Source: Pseudomonas fluorescens Q2-87 (lineage in GTDB: Bacteria; Pseudomonadota; Gammaproteobacteria; Pseudomonadales; Pseudomonadaceae). From it: a stretch of 64,000 bases of DNA. The notes beneath the pieces were generated by a model that worked only from the letters and a program-made list of their open reading frames with translations, had not been told where the DNA came from and did not search any database. The DNA lies in contig NZ_CM001558.1 of NCBI RefSeq assembly GCF_000281895.1, positions 934,556 to 998,555 on the forward strand. The letters run 5' to 3'. Below are positions 25,012-33,892 of the stretch, piece after piece. The translations under genes and the position numbers were made by a program. Numbering within the stretch: the stretch's first letter is position 1; every line of letters begins with the position of its first letter.

Positions 25012-26031
25012 ATGTTCGCTCTCATGCAAAGCTCCCGCCTTGAATCGCTGCACTTAAGCGTAGACCCGACCACCGGGTTGAAGGCGGTGATTGCCATACA
25101 TTGCAGCCGCCCCGGGCCTGCCCTGGGGGGATGCCGTTATCTTGCCTACCCCGACGATGAAAGCGCCGTGGCCGACGCAGTGCGCCTGGCCCAGGGCATG
25201 AGCTACAAGGCTGCCCTGGCCGGCTTGCCCGTGGGCGGTGGGGTGGCGGTGATCATGCGCCCGGCCCATGTCGAAAGTCGGGCGGCGCTGTTCGAAGCCT
25301 TCGGTCGCTGCATCGAGCAGTTGGATGGGCGCTACATCACCGCCATCGACAGCGGTACTTCGGTGGCCGATATGGACTGCATCGCCCAGCAGACTCGCCA
25401 CGTCACCAGCACCACCGCTTCGGGAGACCCGGCGCCCCACGCGGCGATGGGAGTATTTGCCGGCATTCGCGCCACGGCCATGGCCCGCCTGGGCAGCGAC
25501 AACCTTGAGAGCCTGCGAGTGGCGATCCAGGGGCTGGGCAATGTCGGCTACGCCCTGGCCGAACAGCTCCATGCGGCGGGCGCCGAGCTGCTGGTCAGCG
25601 ACATCGACCCAGGCAAGGTGCAATTGGCGATGGAACAACTGGGCGCCCACCCGATCGCCAACGATGCCTTGCTCAGCACCCCTTGCGACATCCTCGCCCC
25701 CTGTGGCCTGGGAGGGGTGCTCAACAGCCACAGCGTGGCGCAACTGCGCTGCTCCGCCGTTGCCGGTTCGGCCCATAACCAGTTGAGCAATCTGCAAGTG
25801 GCCGATCAGTTGGAAAGGCGCGGAATTCTTTATGCCCCCGACTATGTGATCAACTCCGGCGGCCTGATCTACGTCGCCCTGAAGCATCGCGGCGAAGAGC
25901 TGCCGACCATCACCGCACACCTGTCGAAAATCGGTGCGAGGCTCACCGAAGTCTTCGCCCACGCACAGGCGCAAAAGCGCTCACCGGCGCGGGTGGCCGA
26001 TGAGTTGGCCGAGCGTTTGTTGTACCGATAG
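25012..26031 (+). CDS. Glu/Leu/Phe/Val dehydrogenase family protein with altered catalytic lysine
   Basis: 339-aa member resembling leucine dehydrogenase. Intact: SYKAALAG with K66, TAIDSGTSVADMD with D113, and the NAD Rossmann motif IQGLGNVGYALAEQL. The family signature GGGK, whose Lys takes part in catalysis (K80 of Bacillus leucine dehydrogenase), is here GGGV (V78), read as GGC GGT GGG GTG. Activity may be lost or changed, or a sequencing difference may explain it. GGGAG precedes the start. It stands alone between SirB1-like (divergent) and glyA (convergent). Confidence 0.85.
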   Translation: MFALMQSSRLESLHLSVDPTTGLKAVIAIHCSRPGPALGGCRYLAYPDDESAVADAVRLAQGMSYKAALAGLPVGGGVAVIMRPAHVESRAALFEAFGRCIEQLDGRYITAIDSGTSVADMDCIAQQTRHVTSTTASGDPAPHAAMGVFAGIRATAMARLGSDNLESLRVAIQGLGNVGYALAEQLHAAGAELLVSDIDPGKVQLAMEQLGAHPIANDALLSTPCDILAPCGLGGVLNSHSVAQLRCSAVAGSAHNQLSNLQVADQLERRGILYAPDYVINSGGLIYVALKHRGEELPTITAHLSKIGARLTEVFAHAQAQKRSPARVADELAERLLYR

Positions 26032-26037
26032 AACCTG

Positions 26038-26072
26038 ACAGCCCTCTTCTGGCAGGGCCGGAAGAGGGCTGT
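26038..26072. terminator. Bidirectional hairpin between convergent genes
   Basis: Perfect 12-bp stem ACAGCCCTCTTC / GAAGAGGGCTGT with an 11-nt loop, between the dehydrogenase and glyA stops. No long T-tract is present. Confidence 0.6.
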
Positions 26073-26095
26073 GACGTTCCAAGCCTCGCCCGCCG

Positions 26096-27334
26096 CTACC
26101 TCAGCAGGTACACCGGAAAGCACTCGCACAGATGCATCACCCGGCGCCGGGTATTGTCCAGACGCGCGGCGTTGTCCGGTTGCTCCAGCAGGTCGGCGAT
26201 CAGGTTCGCCACTTCGGCACATTCCGCTTCGCCAAAGCCGCGCGTGGTCAGCGCCGGGGTGCCGATGCGAATGCCACTGGTGATGGCCGGTTTCTGCGGA
26301 TCGTCGGGGATCGCGTTTTTATTCAGGGTGATGTGGGCGCTTTCCAGCAATGCTTCGGCATCTTTGCCGGTGATGTTCATCGAGCGCAGGTCGAGCAGGA
26401 ACATATGACAGTCGGTGCCGCCAGACACTACCCGCAAGCCGCGTCGGGTCAGGATGTCGGCCATGACCCGGGCGTTATCGATCACGCGTTGCTGGTATTG
26501 CTTGAAACCATCGCCCAAGGCTTCGTTGAAGGCCACGGCTTTGGCGGCGATGACATGCATCAGCGGCCCGCCTTGGTAGACCGGGAAAATCGTCTTGTCG
26601 AGCAGGGCGGCGTACTGCGCCTTGGCCAGGATCAAGCCGCCGCGCGGGCCGCGCAAGGTCTTGTGGGTGGTGGAAGTGATGAAGTCGGCGATGCCGACCG
26701 GCGACGGGTATACGCCTGCCGCGATCAACCCGGCGTAGTGCGCCATGTCCACCATCAGGTAGGCGCCGATCTCGTCGCAGATCTTGCGAAAGCGCTGGAA
26801 GTCGATGGTCCGGGAATAGGCCGAGGCGCCGGCGATGATCATCTTCGGCCGGTGCTCCCGGGCCAGTGCTTCCATTTGCGCGTAGTCGAGGGTTTCGGTT
26901 TCCTTCTCCAGGCCGTAGGAAAATGCCCGGTAGATCTTGCCGGAGAAATTCACCGAGGCGCCGTGGGTCAGGTGGCCGCCGTGGGCCAGGGACATGCCCA
27001 GGATCGTGTCGCCGGGTTCGAGCACCGCCAGGAATACCGCCTGGTTGGCCTGGGAGCCGGAGTGGGGCTGGACGTTGACGTATTCGCAGTTGAACAGTTT
27101 GCGAGCGCGTTCGATGGCCAGGTTTTCGATTTCATCGACGACCTTGCAGCCGCCATAGTAACGCTTGCCCGGATAGCCTTCGGCGTACTTGTTGGTGAGT
27201 ACCGAGCCCTGGGCCTGGAGCACCTCCTCGCTGACATAGTTTTCTGACGCGATCAGCTCCAGGTGGGTTTCCTGGCGGTTGCGCTCGCGGTCGATCAGGC
27301 GGGCAATGGCGGGGTCGAAATTTTGCAGGCTCAT
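26096..27334 (-). CDS. glyA: Serine hydroxymethyltransferase (accessory copy in a catabolic operon)
   Basis: 412-aa PLP enzyme interconverting serine and glycine with tetrahydrofolate. Visible: [52 protein letters not shown] and the PLP lysine in [14 protein letters not shown]. It ends with CFPVYLLR, slightly shorter than the housekeeping 417-aa form. As the last gene of a transporter/oxidoreductase/RidA/lyase operon it is probably a paralogue used to process glycine or a beta-hydroxy amino acid released by the pathway, rather than the main one-carbon enzyme. Confidence 0.9.
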   Translation of the reverse strand: MSLQNFDPAIARLIDRERNRQETHLELIASENYVSEEVLQAQGSVLTNKYAEGYPGKRYYGGCKVVDEIENLAIERARKLFNCEYVNVQPHSGSQANQAVFLAVLEPGDTILGMSLAHGGHLTHGASVNFSGKIYRAFSYGLEKETETLDYAQMEALAREHRPKMIIAGASAYSRTIDFQRFRKICDEIGAYLMVDMAHYAGLIAAGVYPSPVGIADFITSTTHKTLRGPRGGLILAKAQYAALLDKTIFPVYQGGPLMHVIAAKAVAFNEALGDGFKQYQQRVIDNARVMADILTRRGLRVVSGGTDCHMFLLDLRSMNITGKDAEALLESAHITLNKNAIPDDPQKPAITSGIRIGTPALTTRGFGEAECAEVANLIADLLEQPDNAARLDNTRRRVMHLCECFPVYLLR

Positions 27335-27345
27335 GGTGTGGTTCC

Positions 27346-28599
27346 TTAAAGAAGTGCTTCGGCCGGCGACGCAGGCACGTGATACGGCAACACCCGTGGC
27401 TGGCTTTTGGTCGAATCGGATAGAAAAATGGACGTGTCTTTCAAGCCGCTGCCGGTGATCAGGATCACGGCGGTTTGCGGTGTGTCGGGGTGTGTTTGCG
27501 CATATTTCAACAGGCCGGCGAAGGCACTGGCGGCACCAGCTTCAGGGAAGACGCCGGTGCTGGCGGCCAATCTCGACGCCGCGGCGACGATGCTCGGGTC
27601 GCTGACACAGATGAACTCGCCGTCACTGGCGGTCACCGCGCGCATGGCTTTGAGCCGGTCGCGCGGCAACGCCACGTTGATGCTGCTGGCCAGGCTGGTG
27701 GGGGCGATGCGTTCGATGTGCTCCATCGGCTGGTCGCTGCGCCAGGCGCGGTACATGAAATTACTCTGCTCGGCCTGAACGCCGATCAAGCGTGGGATGC
27801 GTTCGATCCAGCCCAATTGCAGCAGGTCGAAGAAACCCTTATAGACCGACCCCAGGATGCAACCGTTGCCGACAGGGACGAACACCAGGTCCGGCACCTG
27901 CCAGTTGAGTTGTTCGCACATCTCGAACGCCACGGTTTTCTTGCCTTCGCTCATGTACGAATTGATGCCGGTGGTGCGGTTGTACCAGCCGTGGGTCTCA
28001 CAGGCTTCGAGGCATTGTTCGAAGGCTTCGTCATATTGCCCATCGACCAGCACGATCTCGGCACCGTAGCCCTGCATCTGCGCGAGCTTCTCGCGAGGCG
28101 CGCTCTTGGGCAGGTAAATGACGTTGTGCAGGCCCAGGCTGGCGCTCATTCCGGCCAATGCCGAAGCGGCGTTGCCGGTGCTCGCCACCGCTACCGTACT
28201 GGCACCCGATTGCAAGGCGTGCGCTACCGCCAGGGCACTGGCGCGATCTTTCAAGGACCCGGTAGGTTGTCGCGATTCGTCTTTGACAAAGACTTTGATC
28301 CGGGCACCTTTACCGAGCAGTTCGGGGCGTGAGTACAGTGGCGTGTTCCCCACCAGCAGCGGCGGAATGAAGCGCGTGGAGCTCAATGGCATCAAGCGGT
28401 CATAGCGCCACATGCCACGGGCGTGATCCTGGGCCAGGCTGTCCCGGGACCATTGGCGCTTGAGTGTCGGGTAGTCGTAAAGCGCGTCCAGTGCGCCATC
28501 GGTCTTGCAATGGGGACAGTAGTAACTGACCTCATGGGGCTGGTAACTGCGATCGCAAACCAGGCACTGCAATACATACTCTCTGTACGAATTCTTCAT
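27346..28599 (-). CDS. Threonine synthase-like PLP enzyme with N-terminal zinc ribbon
   Basis: 417-aa fold-type II PLP protein. The N-terminus has a Cys4 ribbon ([10 protein letters not shown]...YYCPHC, residues about 11-34); the PLP lysine is in [10 protein letters not shown], and [13 protein letters not shown] and [13 protein letters not shown] bind the cofactor phosphate. It is annotated threonine synthase by similarity, but biosynthetic ThrC is normally in the hom-thrC locus; here, next to glyA, ridA and an amino-oxidase, it may act on another substrate such as a hydroxy amino acid. AGGGTGACC precedes the start. Confidence 0.8.
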   Translation of the reverse strand: MKNSYREYVLQCLVCDRSYQPHEVSYYCPHCKTDGALDALYDYPTLKRQWSRDSLAQDHARGMWRYDRLMPLSSTRFIPPLLVGNTPLYSRPELLGKGARIKVFVKDESRQPTGSLKDRASALAVAHALQSGASTVAVASTGNAASALAGMSASLGLHNVIYLPKSAPREKLAQMQGYGAEIVLVDGQYDEAFEQCLEACETHGWYNRTTGINSYMSEGKKTVAFEMCEQLNWQVPDLVFVPVGNGCILGSVYKGFFDLLQLGWIERIPRLIGVQAEQSNFMYRAWRSDQPMEHIERIAPTSLASSINVALPRDRLKAMRAVTASDGEFICVSDPSIVAAASRLAASTGVFPEAGAASAFAGLLKYAQTHPDTPQTAVILITGSGLKDTSIFLSDSTKSQPRVLPYHVPASPAEALL

Positions 28600-28693
28600 G
28601 GTCACCCTCTGAAAGTACGCTGTGCTGGTGCTTTCCTTGCCGGCGTCGATCCGGTGGGCCGGACCGACGGGCACTTCGCTGGCAGAAGGTGTT

Positions 28694-29125
28694 TCAGATC
28701 ACCATGATGGCGTCGATGGCGACCAGGGTGTTGCGTGCCAGGGCGCTGGCGCCGGCGGTGGTACGGGCCGGATAGGGCTTGGTGAAATACTCTTCCATGA
28801 CGCGGTTGAGGGTGGGGAATTCGCTCAAGTCAGTGATGAACGCGGTGACCTTGACCACGTTAGCCAGGGTGCCGCCGGCCGCTTCGGCCATTTGCACCAG
28901 GTTGTCGAGGGTCTGGCGCAGCTGGCCTTCGAAATCCTGGGCCAATACTTCGTTGTTCAACGCCGAGACCGGAGTCTGCGCCGACAGGTAGATAGTCTGC
29001 CCGTGGCTGACCTTGATGCCTTGGGAATAGGTGCCCAGCGGCAGTGGTGCCTTATCGGTGAAAATGACGTTTTCTTCGCCGAGGAAAGGTTTGGCGACGG
29101 ACTGGATTTGAGCGGTGGTTTGCAT
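28694..29125 (-). CDS. RidA family protein
   Basis: 143-aa YjgF/YER057c/UK114 protein. Core motifs are PLPLGTYSQGIKV, IYLSAQTPV, LDNLVQMAEAAGG, VVKVTAFITDL and EYFTKPYPARTT; the Arg that binds the imine carboxylate is in PYPARTT. RidA hydrolyses reactive enamine/imine intermediates from PLP or flavin enzymes. It is flanked by a flavin amino-oxidase and a PLP lyase, both of which can make such intermediates, which fits well. A 20-residue N-terminal extension precedes the core. Confidence 0.92.
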   Translation of the reverse strand: MQTTAQIQSVAKPFLGEENVIFTDKAPLPLGTYSQGIKVSHGQTIYLSAQTPVSALNNEVLAQDFEGQLRQTLDNLVQMAEAAGGTLANVVKVTAFITDLSEFPTLNRVMEEYFTKPYPARTTAGASALARNTLVAIDAIMVI

Positions 29126-29152
29126 GGTTACGTTCCTTGTTAAGTGGATGGG

Positions 29153-30325
29153 TTAGTGCAAATCGGCAACCTGCTTGACGGCCAGGCTGGAGAACTCTTC
29201 ATCGCGGCACCGGGCCGGGGAAAAATGCTGGTAATTGAGTTGCAGCGCTGCCAGGTCCTGCGGCATGGCGATGCCCAGGGCCGCGTGGCTGCACAGGCGT
29301 GCAATCGCAGGCGCCGCCTGGATGCCGTAGCCACCGAGGGCTGCCAGCCAGATAAAGCTTTCTTGCAGAGGGTCCTGGCCGAGCACCGGCGAGCGGTCGG
29401 CGACGAAGGTGCGCAGGCCCGCCCATTTGTTGACGATCGAGCGTGGACGCAGGCGGGTGGTGTTTTGCAAGCGGTCCATGGTGATTGCCAGGTCAAGTTC
29501 GTCCGGCAACGCGTCGCAGGGCAGCGAGGGGTTTTCATCGCAGGGCGAAACGATCAATCGCCCAGCTTCCGGCTTGATGAAAATATCTTCGTCGACGGTG
29601 CCCAGGTAGGGCGTGTGGTGTACGTCGCACTGGGGATCGACCGCCAGTACGGTGCGGCGCAGCGGGCGCACGCCCACGGTGGGCACGCCGCAGCGCTCGG
29701 CGAACGTATCGGCCCAGGCTCCGGCGGCGTTGACCACGATGGCCGCCTCCCATCGTTGGCCGTCCCGGGTGTGCAAGGTCCAGTGTCCGTCGCGGTGTTC
29801 GCCGCGCATCACCTCGGCTTCACGCTTGACCACGCCGCTGCGGGCGCGCAGGCCGCCCAGATAGGCGCCATGGATGCCGTGTACGTCCAGGTCGAAGGCG
29901 CTGGGCTCATGAATGCCGGCGCTCCAGGCGCCTTCGGCCAGGTAAGGCACCAGCTCCATCACTTGTTTGGCGTCGAGGAGCTCGGCCGTAGGCACTTGTC
30001 CCAGTACCGCGCTGAAACGCGCTTTGAGTTTGTCCACCCGCGACGCCTGGGCGACGATCAACGCGCCCCGTGGCGACCATAGCGGATGCTCGGCCAGGCC
30101 CTCGGGCGGGTTCTCGAAAAAACTGCGTGATGCACAGGTCAGCGAGCGGATCTGTTGGTTGCCGTAGCTTTCCATCGAGATGGCCGCCGAACGCCCTGTG
30201 GTGTGGTAGGCCAGTTGCTGCTCCTGTTCGAGCAGGCAAACGCTGCCGTGGGCGGACAGTTCATACGCGGCGGACACACCGGCAATACCGCCACCGACCA
30301 CAATGAAATCGTAACGGGCGGTCAT
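29153..30325 (-). CDS. FAD-dependent oxidoreductase (DAO/glycine oxidase family)
   Basis: 390-aa flavoprotein. The dinucleotide motif FIVVGGGIAGVSAAYEL is at the N-terminus, GRSAAISMESYGNQ contacts FAD, VVNAAGAWADTFA is the second FAD segment and GLRTFVADRSPVLG lies near the C-terminus. These proteins oxidise the amine of amino acids or sarcosine-like compounds to imines. It overlaps the transporter gene by 4 bp (ATGA) and precedes ridA by 27 bp. Substrate unknown. Confidence 0.85.
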   Translation of the reverse strand: MTARYDFIVVGGGIAGVSAAYELSAHGSVCLLEQEQQLAYHTTGRSAAISMESYGNQQIRSLTCASRSFFENPPEGLAEHPLWSPRGALIVAQASRVDKLKARFSAVLGQVPTAELLDAKQVMELVPYLAEGAWSAGIHEPSAFDLDVHGIHGAYLGGLRARSGVVKREAEVMRGEHRDGHWTLHTRDGQRWEAAIVVNAAGAWADTFAERCGVPTVGVRPLRRTVLAVDPQCDVHHTPYLGTVDEDIFIKPEAGRLIVSPCDENPSLPCDALPDELDLAITMDRLQNTTRLRPRSIVNKWAGLRTFVADRSPVLGQDPLQESFIWLAALGGYGIQAAPAIARLCSHAALGIAMPQDLAALQLNYQHFSPARCRDEEFSSLAVKQVADLH

Positions 30326-31527
30326 GGTCGGCTGCCCTCGGCGATGGCGGCGGCTTTGCTTTCCCGGGTATAGGTCAGGACGAAATGCGCCACCAGGCCG
30401 AAGATCAGGCCCCAGAACGCGGCGGCCAGGCCCAGGAAACTCATGCCCGAGGCCGTCACCAGGAAGGTGATCAGCGCGGCTTCCCGTTGTTTGTCGTCGG
30501 CCATGGCGCCGGTCAGCCCAGCGCTGATCGCGCCGAACAAGGCCAGGCCGGCGAGGGAGGCGATCAGCTCTTTTGGTAGCGCGGAAAATACCGAGGCCAA
30601 GGTCGCGCCGAAGGTACCCATCAGAATGTAGAACACCCCGCAGGCGATCCCGGCGATGTAGCGTTTATCGCGGTCCTCGTGGGCTTCGCGGCCGGTGCAG
30701 ATCGCTGCGGTAATGGCCGCCAGGTTGAATCCGTGGGAGCCGAAGGGCGCCATCAGCACCGAGCCGATAGCGGTGACCGAAATGATCGAGCGCGCCGGCG
30801 TGTTGTAGCCCGAGGTCCGCATTACGGCCATGCCCGGCACGTACTGGCCGGTCAAGGTCACCAGCGCCAAGGGCAGACCAATGTTGATGATTGCGTGCCA
30901 GCTCCATTCCGGGGCAATGAAGACGGGGTGGGCCACCGCAATGGTGATCGAACTGCTATTGAGCTCACCGAACGAGGCCGCCACGGCGCAGCCGACAATC
31001 AACACTGACAGAATCGCGTAGCGCGGCGAAAAGCGCTTGAAAACCAGGTAAGCCGCGATCATGGCCAGCACCAGCGCCGGCTGCAGCTTGATGGACGTGA
31101 ACAGTTCGGCACCGAAGCGGAACAGAATGCCGGCGAGCATGGCGGCGGCGATGGCCTTGGGCAGGCGGCTCATCAACTTGTCGAAGGCCCCCGACAAACC
31201 GACCACGGCGATGATCACCGACGCCACTACATAGGCGCCGATAGCCTGGGGCAGGGAGACTGTCGGCAGCATCGATACCAGTAACGCAGCACCCGGCGTC
31301 GACCACGCGGTGATCACCGGGACACGCAGGCGCCAGCTGAGGAACAGGCCGGTGATGCCGCTGCCAATGGAGATGGCCCAGATCCATGAAGACACCACAT
31401 CGTTAGGCAGGTGCGCTTCCTTGGCAGCCTGAAACACGATGATGAGCGGGCCGGCGTAGGAGATGATCACGGCGATGAAGCCCGCGATAACCGCTGACAG
31501 AGATAGATCCTTTCTGAGTGTGTCCAT
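30322..31527 (-). CDS. BenE family transporter
   Basis: 401-aa integral membrane protein with about 12 hydrophobic segments, similar to benzoate/H+ symporter BenE (AVIAGFIAVIISYAGP, ITAWSTPGAALLV, SGYNTPARSIISVT, APFGSHGFNLAAITAAICTG). Family members also move other compounds, and no ben catabolic genes are nearby; the downstream amino-compound enzymes suggest it imports the operon's substrate. First gene of the operon, divergent from the MocR regulator. ATG start with only a weak ribosome site. Confidence 0.85.
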   Translation of the reverse strand: MDTLRKDLSLSAVIAGFIAVIISYAGPLIIVFQAAKEAHLPNDVVSSWIWAISIGSGITGLFLSWRLRVPVITAWSTPGAALLVSMLPTVSLPQAIGAYVVASVIIAVVGLSGAFDKLMSRLPKAIAAAMLAGILFRFGAELFTSIKLQPALVLAMIAAYLVFKRFSPRYAILSVLIVGCAVAASFGELNSSSITIAVAHPVFIAPEWSWHAIINIGLPLALVTLTGQYVPGMAVMRTSGYNTPARSIISVTAIGSVLMAPFGSHGFNLAAITAAICTGREAHEDRDKRYIAGIACGVFYILMGTFGATLASVFSALPKELIASLAGLALFGAISAGLTGAMADDKQREAALITFLVTASGMSFLGLAAAFWGLIFGLVAHFVLTYTRESKAAAIAEGSRP

Positions 31528-31573
31528 GATGTCTCGACTTGGCGCGGCAGGGGCGCGCGGTGATCAGGGGATG

Positions 31574-31632
31574 ATTGAGTCGATTGCTTCGATTCGAGAT
31601 CAGTGTATTTGAATGAATTGAGTTGATTCAAT
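31574..31632. promoter_or_regulatory. Candidate MocR operator array, benE side
   Basis: Tandem 9-mers TGAGTCGAT (31576-31584) and TGCTTCGAT (31585-31593), then a third TGAGTTGAT (31619-31627) inside the palindromic ATTGAGTTGATTCAAT (31617-31632). ATTGAGTCGATTG at 31574-31586 recurs perfectly inverted at 31777-31789. Confidence 0.6.
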
Positions 31633-31769
31633 AGCGCGGCGGATTGTTACCAGATATTTTTCTGCCATCAGAGTTCGTCGATGCTTTGTTTTAGCGATAA
31701 CTGATTGATTTGCAGAAATTTAATCTCAGCTGAACATTTTTTCATGATGTCCTTAAAAACGATCCAATA

Positions 31770-31789
31770 ATCGAATCAATCGACTCAAT
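31770..31789. promoter_or_regulatory. Candidate MocR operator array, regulator side
   Basis: Tandem ATCGAATCA (31770-31778) and ATCGACTCA (31779-31787), the mirror image of the array near benE. Together the two arrays flank the promoters of the divergent genes; the 137 bp between them is AT-rich. Confidence 0.6.
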
Positions 31790-31876
31790 GCGCAGATTGT
31801 TTCGAATTATTAGTTGCCTAACCTCCATGTGATATGCTCGGATATTCATCATTTCTACGATGGGCAGTGATCATTC

Positions 31877-33265
31877 ATGTGGGTTCCCCAGCTAAGCGAG
31901 TTCAGCCAGCCGATGTATTTATCGATTGCCGATGCGTTGGCGCGCGATATCAGCAACGGCGTGCTGAACGAAGGCGACCGCCTACCGACCCTGCGGGAGC
32001 TGGCCAATACCTTGAATGTCACACCAGGCACCATCAGTCGGGCCTACAGCGAGGCCCATCGGCGCCGGTTGGTGCAGGGGGAAGTAGGGCGTGGTACTTA
32101 TGTGCTCAACCAGAAGCAGCTGGAGCTGCCGGCCAGCAACAGCGCCGGGCCATTGAACCTGGGGCAATCGGAGCTGCTGGATCTTTCGATCATCAAGCCG
32201 TACAGCGAAACCCTGGAGTACTGGTTGCGCGGCGCGTTGGTGGGCATGGCCAAGAGCACCGATTTCGCTCGCGCCCTGGATTACGCACCGGACGGCGGCC
32301 ATCCGGCTCATCGGGAGGCGGGCGCGCAGTGGCTGCGCCACTCGTTGCCGGATGCACAGTGGCAACAGGTGGTCATTACAGCCGGAGCCCAGCACGGCTT
32401 GATGGTCGCGATGAGCGCCCTGACCAACGCTGGCGACCTGGTGCTCTGCGAAGCGCTTTGTTACCCCGGCATCATTTCCCTGGCCCACGGTCTCGAACGG
32501 AGACTGCGTGGTGTGCCGATGGATGAAGAGGGCATCATTCCCGAGGCGCTGCGCGAGCTGTGCCTGCGGGAAAAACCGGCGATGCTGGTCTGCGTGGCGA
32601 CTTGCCAGAACCCGACGGCGGCGATCATGTCGCAAAAACGCCGGGCCCAGATTGCGGCGCTGGCGGAGGAATTCGATTTCATCATCCTGGACGATGATAT
32701 CTATGGCTTCCTTGCCACCGATCCGTCGATCAAGCCGCTGTCGGCCTTTGCGCCGGATCGTTCGGTGTACCTGACCAGTCTGTCGAAGTCGGTCATGCCG
32801 GCGCTTCGCGTTGGCTACATCTACAGCCCGCCGAAGCTGCTATCACGCCTGACCTCGATGGTGCGAAGCAGCGTCTGGATGCCATCACCGTTGACCGCGC
32901 AACTGGCCAGTAACGTTATCACCGAGGGCCTGGACAAGAAGCTGATCCGCATCCAGCGCAACGAAGCCGCGGGACGACAGGCGATTGCCCAGGAAATCTT
33001 CTCCAATTTCGAACTCAAGACCCAGCCGTATTCGTATCACGTCTGGCTGACCCTGCCCGAACCCTGGACCAGTGACGAGTTCACCATGCTCGCCAGGGCC
33101 AACGGTGTGCTGGTGCTCAGCGGCACGCAGTTCCAGGCTGAGCGGTCGGGGACGACTCGTTGCGTTCGGCTGGTGCTGATGTCCCCTACCAGCCAGGACG
33201 AGTTGCGCTTTGCCCTGACCAAGCTGGCCAGCCTGATCGATTCAGACCCGCGTCGTTATTACTAA
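31877..33265 (+). CDS. MocR-type (GntR-aminotransferase) regulator
   Basis: 462-aa fusion: a GntR winged helix at residues 10-80 (YLSIADALARDISNGVLNEGDRLPTLRELANTLNVTPGTISRAY) and a class I aminotransferase-like domain with TAGAQHGL, NPTAAIMSQKR, ILDDDIYGFL and the PLP lysine in LSKSVMPALRVGY. MocR regulators sense amino compounds through PLP. Divergent from the benE-DAO-ridA operon, with repeat arrays between them, so this operon is its probable target. The start ATG at 31877 has a weak ribosome site. Confidence 0.9.
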   Translation: MWVPQLSEFSQPMYLSIADALARDISNGVLNEGDRLPTLRELANTLNVTPGTISRAYSEAHRRRLVQGEVGRGTYVLNQKQLELPASNSAGPLNLGQSELLDLSIIKPYSETLEYWLRGALVGMAKSTDFARALDYAPDGGHPAHREAGAQWLRHSLPDAQWQQVVITAGAQHGLMVAMSALTNAGDLVLCEALCYPGIISLAHGLERRLRGVPMDEEGIIPEALRELCLREKPAMLVCVATCQNPTAAIMSQKRRAQIAALAEEFDFIILDDDIYGFLATDPSIKPLSAFAPDRSVYLTSLSKSVMPALRVGYIYSPPKLLSRLTSMVRSSVWMPSPLTAQLASNVITEGLDKKLIRIQRNEAAGRQAIAQEIFSNFELKTQPYSYHVWLTLPEPWTSDEFTMLARANGVLVLSGTQFQAERSGTTRCVRLVLMSPTSQDELRFALTKLASLIDSDPRRYY

Positions 33266-33267
33266 AA

Positions 33268-33334
33268 AAGATCGCAGCCTTTGGTAGCGCCTGCATGGTG
33301 CAAACATGCAAGCACTGCCAAAGGCTGCGATCTT
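33268..33334. terminator. Long inverted repeat, bidirectional terminator
   Basis: 17-bp perfect arms AAGATCGCAGCCTTTGG (33268-33284) and CCAAAGGCTGCGATCTT (33318-33334) between the convergent MocR and yebG genes. A related GATCGCAGCC-type remnant lies near 39918. Confidence 0.65.
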
Positions 33335-33340
33335 CTTGGG

Positions 33341-33601
33341 TCATTCGCCCGGCGGATTGAGCAGTTCGGACAAGGCGTCCGGTTGGCTCTTGAACGCCTT
33401 GGCGAACACGTCACGATTCTTCGCCATGTAGATCCCGGCTTCTTCCACCTGTTGCTCGCTCAGCGATGGGACGGCTTTTTGCAACACCTCGGCCAGCAAT
33501 TCGGCGAGTTCCAGCATTTTGTCATGACGGTCAGCTTCGGCTTTATCCATGAACAAGCGCTCCAGATCTCGGCTGCTGCGGTATACCACTTCGACGGCCA
33601 T
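33341..33601 (-). CDS. yebG: YebG family SOS-induced protein
   Basis: 86-aa protein: MAVEVVYRSSRDLERLFMDKAEADRHDKMLELAELL is the YebG N-terminus (E. coli YebG is a LexA-regulated protein of unclear role in DNA damage). GAGGTGG precedes the start, and a perfect LexA box lies 43 bp upstream, so SOS control is well supported here. Function beyond this is unknown. Confidence 0.92.
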   Translation of the reverse strand: MAVEVVYRSSRDLERLFMDKAEADRHDKMLELAELLAEVLQKAVPSLSEQQVEEAGIYMAKNRDVFAKAFKSQPDALSELLNPPGE

Positions 33602-33643
33602 TCACCACCTCACATGCCTTCACATTGGTTGTCTTTGTGACTA

Positions 33644-33659
33644 CTGTATTTATATACAG
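33644..33659. promoter_or_regulatory. LexA (SOS) box of yebG
   Basis: CTGTATTTATATACAG matches the CTGT-N8-ACAG LexA consensus fully (CTG-N10-CAG with AT-rich core). Confidence 0.92.
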
Positions 33660-33892
33660 GCAAAAGGATAAGCGAATCCTCTTCCTTTGGATAGTGGCTT
33701 TTTAATGTAGACCGATTTCCAGGTTTGTCCCATGGGCAACTCTCCCCGCGAACGAGCCAGAAAAAACACAAAAGTGTCGGATGCGAGCTCATTGCCATCT
33801 CAGCCCTAGCCGCTGGCCTTTTTTCTGCATGCAGAACAACCGTCACGTCCAACCCGCATCATCCGGTCGAGTCGACCTAAGGAAACTACATC

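Noticed and set aside
27346..28599. Calling the PLP gene thrC
   Set aside because: Biosynthetic thrC belongs with hom; this copy is in a MocR-type catabolic operon, so only threonine-synthase-like is supported.
30322..31527. Benzoate transport
   Set aside because: Family name only; no ben or cat genes are adjacent and the operon enzymes act on amino compounds.
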